Origin: Thereva unica
Taxonomy: Eukaryota > Arthropoda > Insecta > Diptera > Therevidae
Direction of reading: 5' to 3'
NCBI GenBank assembly: GCA_949987705.1
Contig: OX465283.1
Coordinates: forward strand, 79,307,720-79,371,719
Length of the DNA stretch: 64,000 nt
Both the position numbers and the translations under genes were made by a program. Below, piece after piece: positions 33,330 to 43,345 of this stretch (the first letter of the stretch is position 1; each line of letters begins with the position of its first letter). Below the pieces are notes generated by a model. That model was given only the letters and a program-made list of their open reading frames with translations, ran no database searches and had not been told where the DNA came from.

Positions 33330-34760
33330 CATAGGTATCGGTGGTATGTAATACTAAAAGATCTGCTAATTCAACGGATGAATAAAAATTATCAATTGTG
33401 AGGCAATAACCTTTGTTTAGTAATGGTTTCATGAGAGCTATTACAACTTGCGTTGACATTGGTAAATTGACATATTGTTGTTCCCCGATAATTGTTCCTT
33501 TCCCTGTATATATAAGTGATGACCATATACATATATCCCGATTTGGATTCGCACAAAAAATAACTTTTTACCCCAAATCTGGCTCTTTTCGTTGGTATGT
33601 ATTGTACCCAACCTAATCTACCTTTGTACAACATAAAACTTTCATCAATAGTGATGTTCTGTTGCGGTGTATATGCCTCTTGGAATTTCCTATTTAGGTG
33701 AAAATATACAGGCCAAATTTTGTTGAGTTTTGGCTGTGGATGTATAGCGGGGTCATATGTTGCGTTATTTGCAAAATGTAGGTATTTTTTTATGAAAATT
33801 AATTTTCGATGTGACATCAACTTAGCCTAAAACGGTGTGAAAATTGACGGTCTTCTACTCCAGTACAATTTTTCTTCTGGTTTTTGGACAATACTCATAG
33901 CCATGGTAACGGCAAAAAAAATCCTCATTTCTGAAATGGTGGTAGACCATGTCTTTTCAACATTGGCGGAAGAAGTTGATGGTCTTTCTCTTATAGTTTG
34001 TACATAGTACAAATTTGTTTGGTCTACAATATTTTGTACTAATTCGTCATCGAAAAAGTAGTTGAAAAATTGACTCGGTTTTGTAAACGATGAAATTTCC
34101 TCATTTAACTGCAAGTTTGCAGTAAAGTCAAAAGATGTTGATGCTGCGGGTATATCTGTTTCAATATTTATTTCCGTCCATTCGTCGGATATATCGTTTC
34201 GCGATTGATTTGAATCTGTTTCATTGTCGGAACTAGAAATCAGAGCTGAACATGTTGAATCGGTTTCAGAATGTTCAATATCGACCTGCTCTCCGCTATC
34301 GTTATCGCTTTCCATTCTAAAAAAAAATTGAAAAAAAAAAAAATCAAATAAAATAAATGAAAATTGTTGAATATAGAAATTGATGTATAAATATAAAGTA
34401 AAAATTGCTTACTTTACGGTCAAAAACAATAAATAAAAAATATTTGCAAAATAATACACTTAAAATATGCAACTGAAAAACACTGCATAAAACCGTGAAT
34501 GCAAAGAAAAAGCACGTCTGATCGTGTTAGTTTATGTTTGTTTTGTTATACGCAGGCGGGCCACTGGCGCACGCATTAAATTCGAACGAGCTTACAATAA
34601 ATATACACTAAGCTCTATGAAATACAAAAGGGCGAGAAGGTATCGCTCCAGATAAAAATTTAACATAATATTTATAAGTGGCGAGAGGTACTCGGGATAG
34701 CGCAAATCAGAACACATTTGATGCGCGAGAGGGTCTCGTTCGAGATGCTTAAGTGGTTAA

Positions 34761-35985
34761 CGGGATAAACCCTTTTAAATTTTGAACAAAGTATACAAAA
34801 GTAGAACATTGCAATTTTTGGTATAGTACTCAAAATAACACATATAATAACATATAATAACACATAATTAAATGCACAAAATGAAAGTAATAGAATAATA
34901 AAATGAACCTTACACGCGCCGCCACAAAGTGGATTTAACAGTAGAATCATTGACGTATCTCAAATCAATTTCATTCACCATTACATTAGCCAAAATCATA
35001 GCTCGGTTTATCGCGCAATGGGCCCCGATATTCGTTCTAAATCTTTCCTCCACAAAAATTTCAGTGTTTCTCGAGTTGAGACGCGGTACACGAAAATGAA
35101 CGTAAGATAAAAGAGTAGGCGAGTCAATAAGCACATGCAATAGTTTGTACAATAATAACACATCATTATGATCTCGCCTCCTTTTCAATGACAACAAGTT
35201 AGTGGAGTGCATAATAGGTTCGTTATCATGGTCATCGATGCTCATTGGGGTTCCTGTTGCATATGCAATCTGTCGCAAGATTTTATGTTGTATCTTTTCC
35301 AATGCCTTTACATACTTATCCGCGTCAGGTGACCAAGCGACGGAACAGTATTCTAAAAGTGGTCTCACCATGGTTTTATATAACAAACTTAAAATCCCTA
35401 CGTCATTGTTACGCATTTCTTTATATTCACCTCAAGACCGTTATCCGAACACCATATGAAAAAAGAGTTTAAGTCTTCCTGCAGAGCAACTGCATCTTCA
35501 ACACAGGTAATCTGTTTATAAATCTTAGTATCTTCCACATAAAGTAGCACCGTAGCAGTATGCCTTAGTTAAGTCAGTGTAAATAACATCAGTCTGCTGG
35601 CCATTATCGATCGATCGCAATAACATACTTTCAATTTCAAGAAGGTTGGTAGTCGTTGATCTTCGCCCAATAAATCCGTGTTGTTTAGGGCAAATTACGG
35701 TTCTATAAATAGTGCACAACTAGTCAGCCACAAATTTCTCAAAAAATTTAGCAAGAGCACTTAGAATAGAAACAGGCCTATAATTTGACACACATGATTT
35801 GTCACCTTTTTTATAAATCAGATGAATTTTGCTAACTTTCCAAATTTCTGGAAAAGTACCAGACGCTAGTGACTTATTAAATATACATAGATCAAATAGG
35901 CCTTGCTAACGAATATTTGCATGCATTCCAAAACAAATTCGGTATTCTGTCAGGTCCAGCACCCTTATCGCAACGCAATTTGTTA
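34761..35985 (-). pseudogene. LINE (CR1/Jockey-like) reverse transcriptase remnant
   Basis: On the minus strand, from about 35930: FPEIWKVSKIHLIYKKGD...NYRPVSILSALAKFFEKFV (RT motif 1 region), then 35719-35525 QHGFIGRRSTTTNLLE...DVIYTDLTKA (motif A). A deletion then removes the fingers and palm up to YVEDTKIYKQI, where the catalytic YADD is mutated to YVED. This is followed by 35416-34910 LYKTMVRPLLEYCSVAWSP...LKRRRDHNDVLLLYKLLH, the typical C-terminal thumb region. The 3' UTR continues to the piggyBac TTAA at 34757 and probably resumes at 27013. The element is dead and 5'-truncated. Confidence 0.82.
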
Positions 35986-36149
35986 TAGTGTTAGTTCAGG
36001 GTAATTCGGATGACAGGAAGGATATCAATTTTTTCTTAAAGGATAATTTGCTAATTCCAGGGGAGAAGCAGGAACTGTGGCCATTGAAAATCATGCAACA
36101 TCTGTTGATGGGCTCGTTCTTTCCATACTATTCCCTAAGCATTTTCGTA

Positions 36150-37173
36150 TGCCTATTGTGTCGGCCATCGTCGTTAACTTTGATCCTGTCTGACAGAAAC
36201 TGATCTTTGATCTTATCGTTTAAGACACCCAAAGTAAAGCATGAAATAAGCAGCTTACGCCTATTAAACAGTGGCATGAGATCCAACACTTTGAGCCTGT
36301 CTGTGTAGGGCGGTAGGCTATGGCGAGTCGTATAGATTTCTCAGAGCAAAGAGTAAAAACTTCTTTTGCACTGACTCAAACCTACTACTGCTTACCTGGT
36401 AAATAGGATTCCAGATCGGGCATGCGTATTCTAAAATTGGGCGGACTAGCGAACAGAAAAGGGTCTTAGTTACTCGAGGGCTGTCAAATTCCTTGGTTCT
36501 TCTCTTTGTAAAGCCAAGAAGTTTGCTAGCTCTTGCAATAATATTATCGTAGTGCAAATTAAAATTCAATTTAATGTCCAGGACAATGCCTAGATCTACA
36601 ATTTGATCAACGCGGTCTAATACCTTGCCGTTGAGATAATAGTATTGCAACTGCATGCCTTTTTTACGAGAGAAGGTAATTACGTGGCATTTACTGGTGT
36701 TTAGTTGCAGTTTATTGGTGGAGCACCAGTCCTGTAATGTATTCAGTTTCGACTGAAGGAGAGTTACGTCAGCACGCGACCTTATGACACTATATATTTT
36801 AAGGTCATCGGCGTAAAAAAGGTCTGAGATGAATATATTAAATAAAAGTGGGTCAAGATGACTACCCTGAGGGACTCCGGAAGTTACTTCGATTTCTTTT
36901 GACAGAAATCCTTGAAATCTAACGGCTTGTGTTCTTCCCTTAAGATATGATCCTATCCATCTTAGGAAAGGCCCAGATATTTCAAATTTTAGTAGTTTTG
37001 TTACTAAAATATGGTGGTCGACACGGTCAAAGGCCTTACTGAAGTCAGTATAGACAGCATCGATTGGATGACCGTTCTCCATACCACATAGTAGTTCGGA
37101 GGTTAATGTCATAAGGTTAATGTCATAAGGTTTGTTGGTCATTGAGGAACGGATCAATTATTTGGGCAATATT
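36150..37173 (-). pseudogene. Second LINE: RT 3' portion
   Basis: The ORF at 37157-36318 carries DAVYTDFSKAFDRVDHH (motif A), EVTSGVPQGS (motif B), FISDLFYADDLKIYS (motif C, with a short deletion just before the YADD), NKLQLNTSKCHV and LFCSLVRPILEYACPIWNP. After a frameshift near 36320 the C-terminus continues (LPPYTDRLKVLDLMPLFNRRKLL) to about 36155. A 14-bp tandem duplication (GGTTAATGTCATAA) near 37100-37130 disturbs the N-terminal side. The other half lies at 39910-40850, split off by the DNA transposon at 37174-39909. CR1/Jockey-type. Confidence 0.85.
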
Positions 37174-39909
37174 GAGGAGTATAATTCCAAAACTTGCCAA
37201 GTTCGACTGACGCAGTTTTGAAAAAAAGGGTTTAAAGTTTTTAAGGTTTTGCCACTCAAAAACTACATCAAAATGTATGTCTATCAACTCTTTATGGAAC
37301 ATCGATTATTTTTCCTTAATTGAAATTAATTCCACAGAATCAATTAGAAAAGTTAAAAATAGATTAAATTTAATATATTAAGTTTTGTCATTGAAAAGCT
37401 ATTATAACAAGATTTGAAAATAAAAAAAAAAATATTTAGCGAGTTTTGGGATTGAACAACTTCTATATAGGTAGTTTTGGAAATACAAATTGAATTAAAA
37501 ATTTTGGGAATACAGGAAAGCTCAATTTATATAACATAAATAATATTTATTATAAATTCATTATAAAAAAAACAACAGAACAATTCAATTTTTTGTACTT
37601 AGTAAAGGTGCCCTTCTTCAAATTCTTAAGGCACTGGCTTCTTCATTATTCTCACATATGAGATCATCATCTTCATTATCATCACAATAAGCGGGATCTT
37701 CATTATAAATTTTTTTATAAAAATTTAATTCAGGAATATTTAAATTAGTCCAATCTTCTCCATATCGCAGTTTTAATAGTTTATTAACATCATTTAGTTT
37801 TTCCTTTTTGATGTAATTGTTTGGTACAATTTGTTTTGGATTCATTGTTGAAACATTTTTCTTTGGTTTAAATATTGATTTAAAAACACCTGTGTCTGAT
37901 CTGTAAAACAGTTCCCCTCGAACAACAATGTTTCCCTTCGAGGTTTTTTAATAATAATTCTCTTACTTTGCTTCATTCTAAAATGCCATTGTCCCGGTAA
38001 TTTTAAAAACTCTTTACTCAACTCCTTCCAATCGCATATAGTATTGTCCCTTCCATTATGAATAATAGTGCCGAAATCGGAATATATATTTGTATATTTT
38101 TCAGGATCTATAATAGTTTCGACTTTTCGTACTGCAGTTTCAATTCTCCCAAATACCCTATCAGGTGGTATAAATGAATGTCCCACCACAGGATACACAA
38201 AAGTAATTTGCTTTATATTAGATGGAGCCTTTTTGAAAAGCCAGTAAGATGCCATTGCGATCATGCTCGTATTTTTATTTTGCCCTCCACATCCATCAAA
38301 AATTAAAAAAATTTCTTCTTTATTTTCGTAATGCATCTGACATAACTGGTTGCATACGGCAGAGCTTATTTCATTTGATCCTTTTCGGAATTCGTTTTCT
38401 TTCCATAGATATATAAACACATCTTTCCTTTGCGAAGTTTTAGAATGTCCAAGACAAATGGTGAAATTATACAAATGGATTTGTCGAAGGTAATAGGCGG
38501 CTTGATCTTGCAGTTTAGGTAAATTCATATTTTTTTGGCAGTCATAAGACATCTTCAGGATTTTATCGTCCTCTTCTCGAAGCATATCATAGAAAGTTTC
38601 GGCTCTAAGTTTATGGACTCTTTTTTCAACCATAGCTATTGATTTATCCTTTTCATGTACTGCATTTTTTATTTTTTCTTTCAAAAAGGCACATTTCGAA
38701 CATACATCTGTAGCAGGAGTACCAAATACAATGTTATAGTTTTCGTTTAAATATTTACGAAAATATGCTTCTTTTACTAGAGCATTGTGATTTCGAATCG
38801 ATTATGCGTAACATCTGTAAAGTTTTTTGAAATTTAAATCACTGGAAATATACTGTCTCTTAGTTCTCCCCCGGCAATAATGTACATCAAGCAGTGGGAT
38901 ATTTTCTATAAAACTGCTGATGTAAGATTTTCGTTCTTCAAATTTTTCTTTATAACGGTCACCTCCCCGTCGTTCTATTGGAGCTTCCCCCGTTATAAAG
39001 TGGCGTTTACATAACCATTGCACTCTATCCCGAGAAATGTTCAGAATTTTTAGGAAAGCTTGTTGGCAAACTTGTATTTTGTGTTTCGTCTCGTTGGGTA
39101 ATAAAATAGCCTCTTTTATATAGTATTTTATATAATACTTCCTCTTTTGAGAAGAATTCCTTTTTTTCTTTGGTTTTGCTAATTTAGTGGATATATATTT
39201 TAATATGAAGTTGTCTTGTACAATTTTTTCTGTAGATTTATAAAATATGGAGTTAAAATGTGTCACATCCCTCGAAGTTATCTCATTACATTTGAAAATT
39301 CCCTTTTTATGATTGCAGGCAGGAAGAAAGGGGTTACAGGATTTTGAATGTCTACAAATACAAAATTATAGTATTATTTTAATAAAAATACTGCCTAGAT
39401 ATGGAATTGTACTGTACCTTAAGGCTTTCTGAATGTTTTTTCCCAGTTTTCCTAATTCTCTTCCTTGCTTTGCCAGTTCTACACACAGTTTGCTTCTCCA
39501 TCTAGGAAAAGTTAAAGTAATTTTGAAAATAATAATACTATTAACTGAGCCACAACAATGGCACTCACATTATCAAGAAAATTCCTGGCACTTGTTGCTT
39601 GTTCATTTACTAAAGAAAGACTGATGTCAAAAATAACAGCTGTGTCTGCCTAGTCAAAATTTTATTATGGTATAAACGAGTTTTGAAATAACAAATGCAA
39701 TATAAACAGTTTTGGAACGGAATGCAATGCTAACATAGACACTTTTGGAAATGAAATGAAACTTTCCAGGCTTATTTTGCAGGGATAATAACACTTTTGA
39801 AGAAATCAGATTAAACGTCAAAATAAATTTCTACAAAAGGAAGCGAACTACATCATTAGTTTATTTTGACTTCAAAATGGACATAGCAAGTTTTGGAATT
39901 ATACCCCTC
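37174..39909 (-). mobile_element. 2.7-kb DNA transposon with DGCGGQNKN-type transposase-like gene (Sola-like?)
   Basis: TIRs GAGGAGTATAATTCCAAAAC at 37174 and GTTTTGGAATTATACCCCTC ending 39909, identical at 24 of the first 25 or so bases. Inserted in the RT gene of a LINE: KLFEKLVYDR ends at 39910 and RT continues at 37173. Flanks are TATT (left) and TATC (right), compatible with a decayed 4-bp TSD. One gene fills the interior. Four-bp TSDs and the gene type suggest the Sola superfamily or a relative, which I cannot verify without a search. Confidence 0.75.
37618..39501 (-). pseudogene. DUF7869-like transposase-type protein (one nonsense, one frameshift)
   Basis: Likely exon 1 begins at ATG 39501 (MEKQTVCRTGKARKR), with a splice donor near 39412-39417 (GTACAG or GTACAA). 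The acceptor TTTGTAG precedes 39351, where HSKSC..F.PAC....GIFKC gives a Cys-rich start. 39266-38802 holds an HTH-like block (ILNISRDRVQWLCKRH) and the family motif RGGDR. A TAA at 38802-38804 then breaks an otherwise continuous frame to CSKCAFLKE, and 38684-37842 contains LIFDGCGGQNKNTSM and VVGHSFIPPDRVFGRIE, the family signature. A -1/+1 frameshift at 37842-37845 separates the acidic C-terminal tail (KLRYGEDW...CDDNEDDD). Similar proteins are numerous in insects, usually annotated only as uncharacterised; a transposase role is inferred from TIRs. Confidence 0.72.
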
Positions 39910-40850
39910 TATCGTAAACAAGCTTTTCGAAAAGTTTAGGTATTGCAATATTGCAATGCCGCTGTAGTTGTCCACCGAATGCTTATTAGATGCTTTGTGA
40001 ATTGGTATGAGGTTTGATTTTTTCCCAATTTTAGGAAATTTTCCTAACTATAAGGATTTGTTGAAAATAAGATGGAGGGAAACAGAATTTGAGTTGAGTA
40101 GCACTGCAAAAGCAAGGAGGCAGATTGTCAGGACCGTGACCTTTATTGATATCTAGATTGTTAAACCTGTCATGATGTCTTCGACGGATAAGGATATGTT
40201 ATCCATAAGAGTTGAAGTAACAGTGCGCGTTTGAGTTAGGTCTGTGTGTGTTGTATCAAATTTTGGACAAAAGAGCAAACATGTTACAAATTTCCTGTGG
40301 GCAAGAGGAGTGTTTACTGCCATTGGTCATTGTAGTTGGATAGCCTAAGGTCTTTCGTTTTATATTAACGAAATGGAAGAATTTTTTGGGATCTCTTATA
40401 ATGCTATCGCTATCTAAGATATGTAGTATAGGCCTCCCGTGACTTAAGACTGGACTCTGAGGCTAGCCTGTCTTCACAGTCAACTAGGGATATTTCGGAG
40501 ATAATACTGTTAGAATCTGCATTTTTATAATCATAAATGATTGAATTATTGTATGATATGCGATTATTAGATATTGCGGTAGTGTGTTCGAGGATCTATG
40601 CAGAATGATGAATAGAGCTGGTGAATAGGTTCTCCTCCTCTGGACTTCGGGAGAGGATTACAATGCAGATGAACTTAGTATCATCATCGTATGTGGCAGT
40701 TAGTTAGTTCATCATACATAGTTTGTGATAGCAAGCTAAGCTTGCAACAACTGAAGTGCGTAATCCATACGACTCTCCACATACTGCAAAGCACAAATAG
40801 GATAAACTGGTCGCTGAAGTCATTTGAGAACTATTTGCAAAGTACTTTCC
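39910..40850 (-). pseudogene. Second LINE: region upstream of the split (linker and RT start)
   Basis: Minus-strand frames give IIRDPKKFFHFVNIKRKTLGYPTTM (about 40400-40330), NKGHGPDNLPP (about 40170), KSNLIPIHKASNKHSVDNYSGIAI (about 40000) and IAIPKLFEKLVYDR (39950-39910), with many frameshifts. The first block matches IIRNPKKIFDFVNLKRK of the LINE at 63.7 kb, so both belong to one family. The 5' boundary is unclear; endonuclease traces may extend to about 40760. Confidence 0.75.
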
Positions 40851-40869
40851 TGTAGTTTTTTAGCCGATA

Positions 40870-41330
40870 AGGCGTTTGAAGTTTTTTTGGTTGAGGTTTA
40901 CATATCACCCTGTATTTTTGTAACCCTTAGCAATGTACATAGAATACCCTCAACTAACTAAAACTGCAAAAGTCAAGGCCCACCCTACACACTTCCAGAG
41001 TTATAAGTCGCCAAAGTGAAAATTTTGGTTTTTTTTTTCACTAAAATTCTAATTTCGGCTACCTTTTCTCCAATTTTTTTTTCTTTTTTTTTTTTTTCAA
41101 AATTGGTAAGTTTGGACAATTTCCTTGAAATAATGTTTAGACAATTTTTATGCTACGGTCTTTACTTTTGAAGTTATAATCAATAAAGTAAGCCGTATTT
41201 GATACTATTCGACATAAACACAGGCGGAAAAGTACTGAAAAAGTAAGAAATAGAGCCACTTTTAGCATTGAAATTTCTTATGATTACTAAAGGCCGTAGC
41301 TCGGGATCCCGGCCCTATTCCAGTCCTATA
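40870..41330 (+). repeat. Dispersed repeat, copy 2
   Basis: Collinear with 10686-11170: GAGGTTTACATATCACCCTG, CACACTTCCAGAGTT, GTCGCCAAAGTGAAAATTTTGG, TTTACTTTTGAAGTTATAA. A T-rich expansion at 41070-41097 distinguishes this copy. Confidence 0.65.
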
Positions 41331-41699
41331 AAACTCGACATTACATTTCACAAAATCTGGATTTTCGGTTGACCAAATTTTTTTAAATGTGTCTAAACGG
41401 AACGGCATGAAACGAAACGCTTTTATTTTACCTGCCACCTAGTCAGGCAATTTGTTTTGACAGCTGATTTTGAAGTTTGAGGCTTATGTAGTCATAGAGA
41501 TAGTAAACATATTTTAGGCGAGTCCAAATCAACACTGCAACAAGACTAGCTGGGATGTGGGTTCGACCCTTTCGGTCCACACGATCAACTTCCCAGGATG
41601 ATGGATGTTGAATATATGATTGGATATTTTAATAATAAATGAACAATAGGCAATATAGAATATATCTATAATACCGAGAATTTGTCACAATTGTTTATC

Positions 41700-43135
41700 A
41701 ATATTTTCGCTAAAATGTCAAACTAAATGTGCGCACTTACAAGATTAGGATGACGAAAATGTATATAAAATTGATGTATTAATGTTTTTCGGCACCTCAA
41801 TGAAGTCGATATAGTTTTTAGTTCGTGCGGTATCGTGCAGGTACAAAAATCACTTAAGGGGTTACATGGGTCAAAAAATCGATTTTTTTTTATTGTCTTA
41901 TTAATATCTAAAACATCTCGAGAATATTATCCTAAAATTTCAAGTCGATCCGAATAAAAGTTTCGGAGATACAGCCTTGGGAAGTTGCGCGCTCAAGGCT
42001 CAGCCCACTGCTACTCAAAACTTTGAACGCGTTTTTCTCGAAACTGTGTTTTCAAAGTCGGTTGTCAAAAGTTCTCGAAAACTACTCAACCGATCGTGAT
42101 GAAATTTTACACAGGTCTTCGAGATACAATTCACGAGGACTTGAACGAAGGATGTTTTTTTTTTCAATCACAACTATTTAAAAAAAAAGAAATGTTGAGA
42201 AAATTTTACCAAAATTTGCATTTTTTTGTAAAAAGGTCTGCCTAAAATCCAATTTTCACTTTTTTTGTTTTTCCTTCGTTCAGATTCTAGTTTTTAAAAC
42301 AGGATTTTTTTTTCAATTCTGATGATCCTGTCATGAGTTGTACTGTCAACGCGAACGCACATTTTTCCCGAGGGGTCACCGGAAATGACGTCACAATAGC
42401 GGAGTTTTGAATATTTTGTTTTGAAAATTTCAGAAAATCTTTTTCAAACATATATTTTTAAGACAGTAAAAAGTTTGAATAAAATATGTCCTTTTTTATA
42501 TAAAACAAAAATTGTTGAAAATAGACCTTTTTTCCCTCGAGTAAACCCATGTAACCCCTTAAGTCATTTAAACCAAAAACCGCTGGACCGAATATTATAA
42601 AAATCTTTTCAGATTATATTGTCGCTAATACGCTTCGAACGGCACCTCAAGTAAGTCAATATCTTTCGTGGTTCGGGCGATATCGTGCAGGTACAAAAAT
42701 CACTTACGCTGCTTAAACAAAAAAACGGCTGGACCGAATTTTATGAAAATCTTTTCAGATCATATTTTGGTTAATACTCTTCGAACGGCACGTCAACTAA
42801 GTCGATATCTTTTATAGTTGGCGCGATATCGTGCAGGTACAAAAATCACTTAAGTCATTTAAACCAAAAAACCGCTGGACCGAATATTATAAAAATCTTT
42901 TCAGATTATATTGTCGCTAATACGCTTCGAACGGCACCTCAAGTAAGTCAATATCTTTCGTGGTTCGGGCGATATCATGCAGGTACAAAAATCACTTACG
43001 TCGCTTAAACAAAAAAACGGCTGGACCGAATTTCATGAAAATCTTTTCAGATCATATTTCGGTTAACACGCTTCGAACGACACCTCAACGAAGTCGATAT
43101 CAGTTTTGGTTCGCGCGATATCGTGCAGGAAAAAA
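41700..43135 (+). repeat. 146-bp tandem repeat, split by a MITE
   Basis: GATATCGTGCAGG recurs at 42679, 42825, 42971 (one mismatch) and 43117, exactly 146 bp apart, with a related partial unit ending at 41853. Each unit has CACTTAxG.CxTTTAAAC, ACCGCTGGACCGAAT, TCTTTTCAGATxATATT, ACGGCACCTCAA. A CA microsatellite (43151-43170) and a GACCGATTACAATAACTTCC...GGGAAGTTAAT hairpin follow, perhaps the end of a larger element. Confidence 0.85.
41858..42558. mobile_element. 701-bp MITE with TTAA target duplication
   Basis: TIRs GGGGTTACATGGGT and ACCCATGTAACCCC, flanked by TTAA at 41854-41857 and 42559-42562. The next unit of the host tandem repeat (CACTTAAGTCATTTAAACC at about 42851) shows the empty site with a single TTAA. 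Non-coding. A TTAA TSD fits piggyBac- or Kolobok-mobilised MITEs; the GGGG terminus is distinct from the piggyBac end at 27018. Confidence 0.88.
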
Positions 43136-43345
43136 TGACCACATCCGTACGCACATACACACACACACATACTTCCTCCCAATTTTTTGCTTAAAATGCT
43201 CCTGGGACCTTGAAAGATGAAAATACGTTGAAATTTTCGATTTCGATTTTCGGACCGATTACAATAACTTCCTATACTGGGAAGTTAATAATTCGTAATT
43301 GAGAGGATGAACACGAGACTAATGAGCAATCGAAAAAGTGCAACA

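Larger units (their letters stand above)
27162..34315 (-). pseudogene. piggyBac-type transposase, interrupted and frameshifted
   Basis: A piggyBac DDE transposase cuts and pastes at TTAA in the nucleus. Segments in order on the minus strand: an acidic N-terminus from M at 34315 (SSDNETDSNQ), then a domain to 33827; 33820-33392 with ITIDESFMLYKGR (first catalytic Asp); a frameshifted continuation with CLTIDNFYSS (second Asp, near 33400); a 572-bp MITE; KNLTVPKKV; the LTR retrotransposon; then DVFFLSTIHG and DYNVAMGGVDRVDQ (third Asp, about 27620). The tail at 27586-27245 leads, after a frameshift at an A10 run (about 27318), to a Cys-rich C-terminus (CC, CPDCNVGLC, C), stop at 27162. The frame runs uninterrupted across the LTR insertion if one TSD is removed. 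All three Asp are visible, but frameshifts near 33825, 33530 and 27318 disable it. Confidence 0.88.
27018..34756 (-). mobile_element. piggyBac-like transposon, with two nested insertions
   Basis: Flanked by TTAA at 27014-27017 and 34757-34760, the invariable piggyBac target duplication. Terminal repeats: CCACTTAATGC at the left against CCACTTAAGC at the right (inverted), matching over 10 of 11 with one gap. Subterminal motifs GCGAGAnGGTnTCG occur three times near the right end (about 34632, 34681, 34726), with a related GCGAGGGT at the left end. Removing the LTR retrotransposon with one TSD (4,891 bp) and the MITE with one TSD (about 576 bp) leaves about 2.3 kb, a normal piggyBac size. Confidence 0.9.

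Noticed and set aside
41555..41600. tRNA-like B box (GGGTTCGACCC)
   Set aside because: A single box-like motif without an A box at proper spacing or a foldable T-arm.
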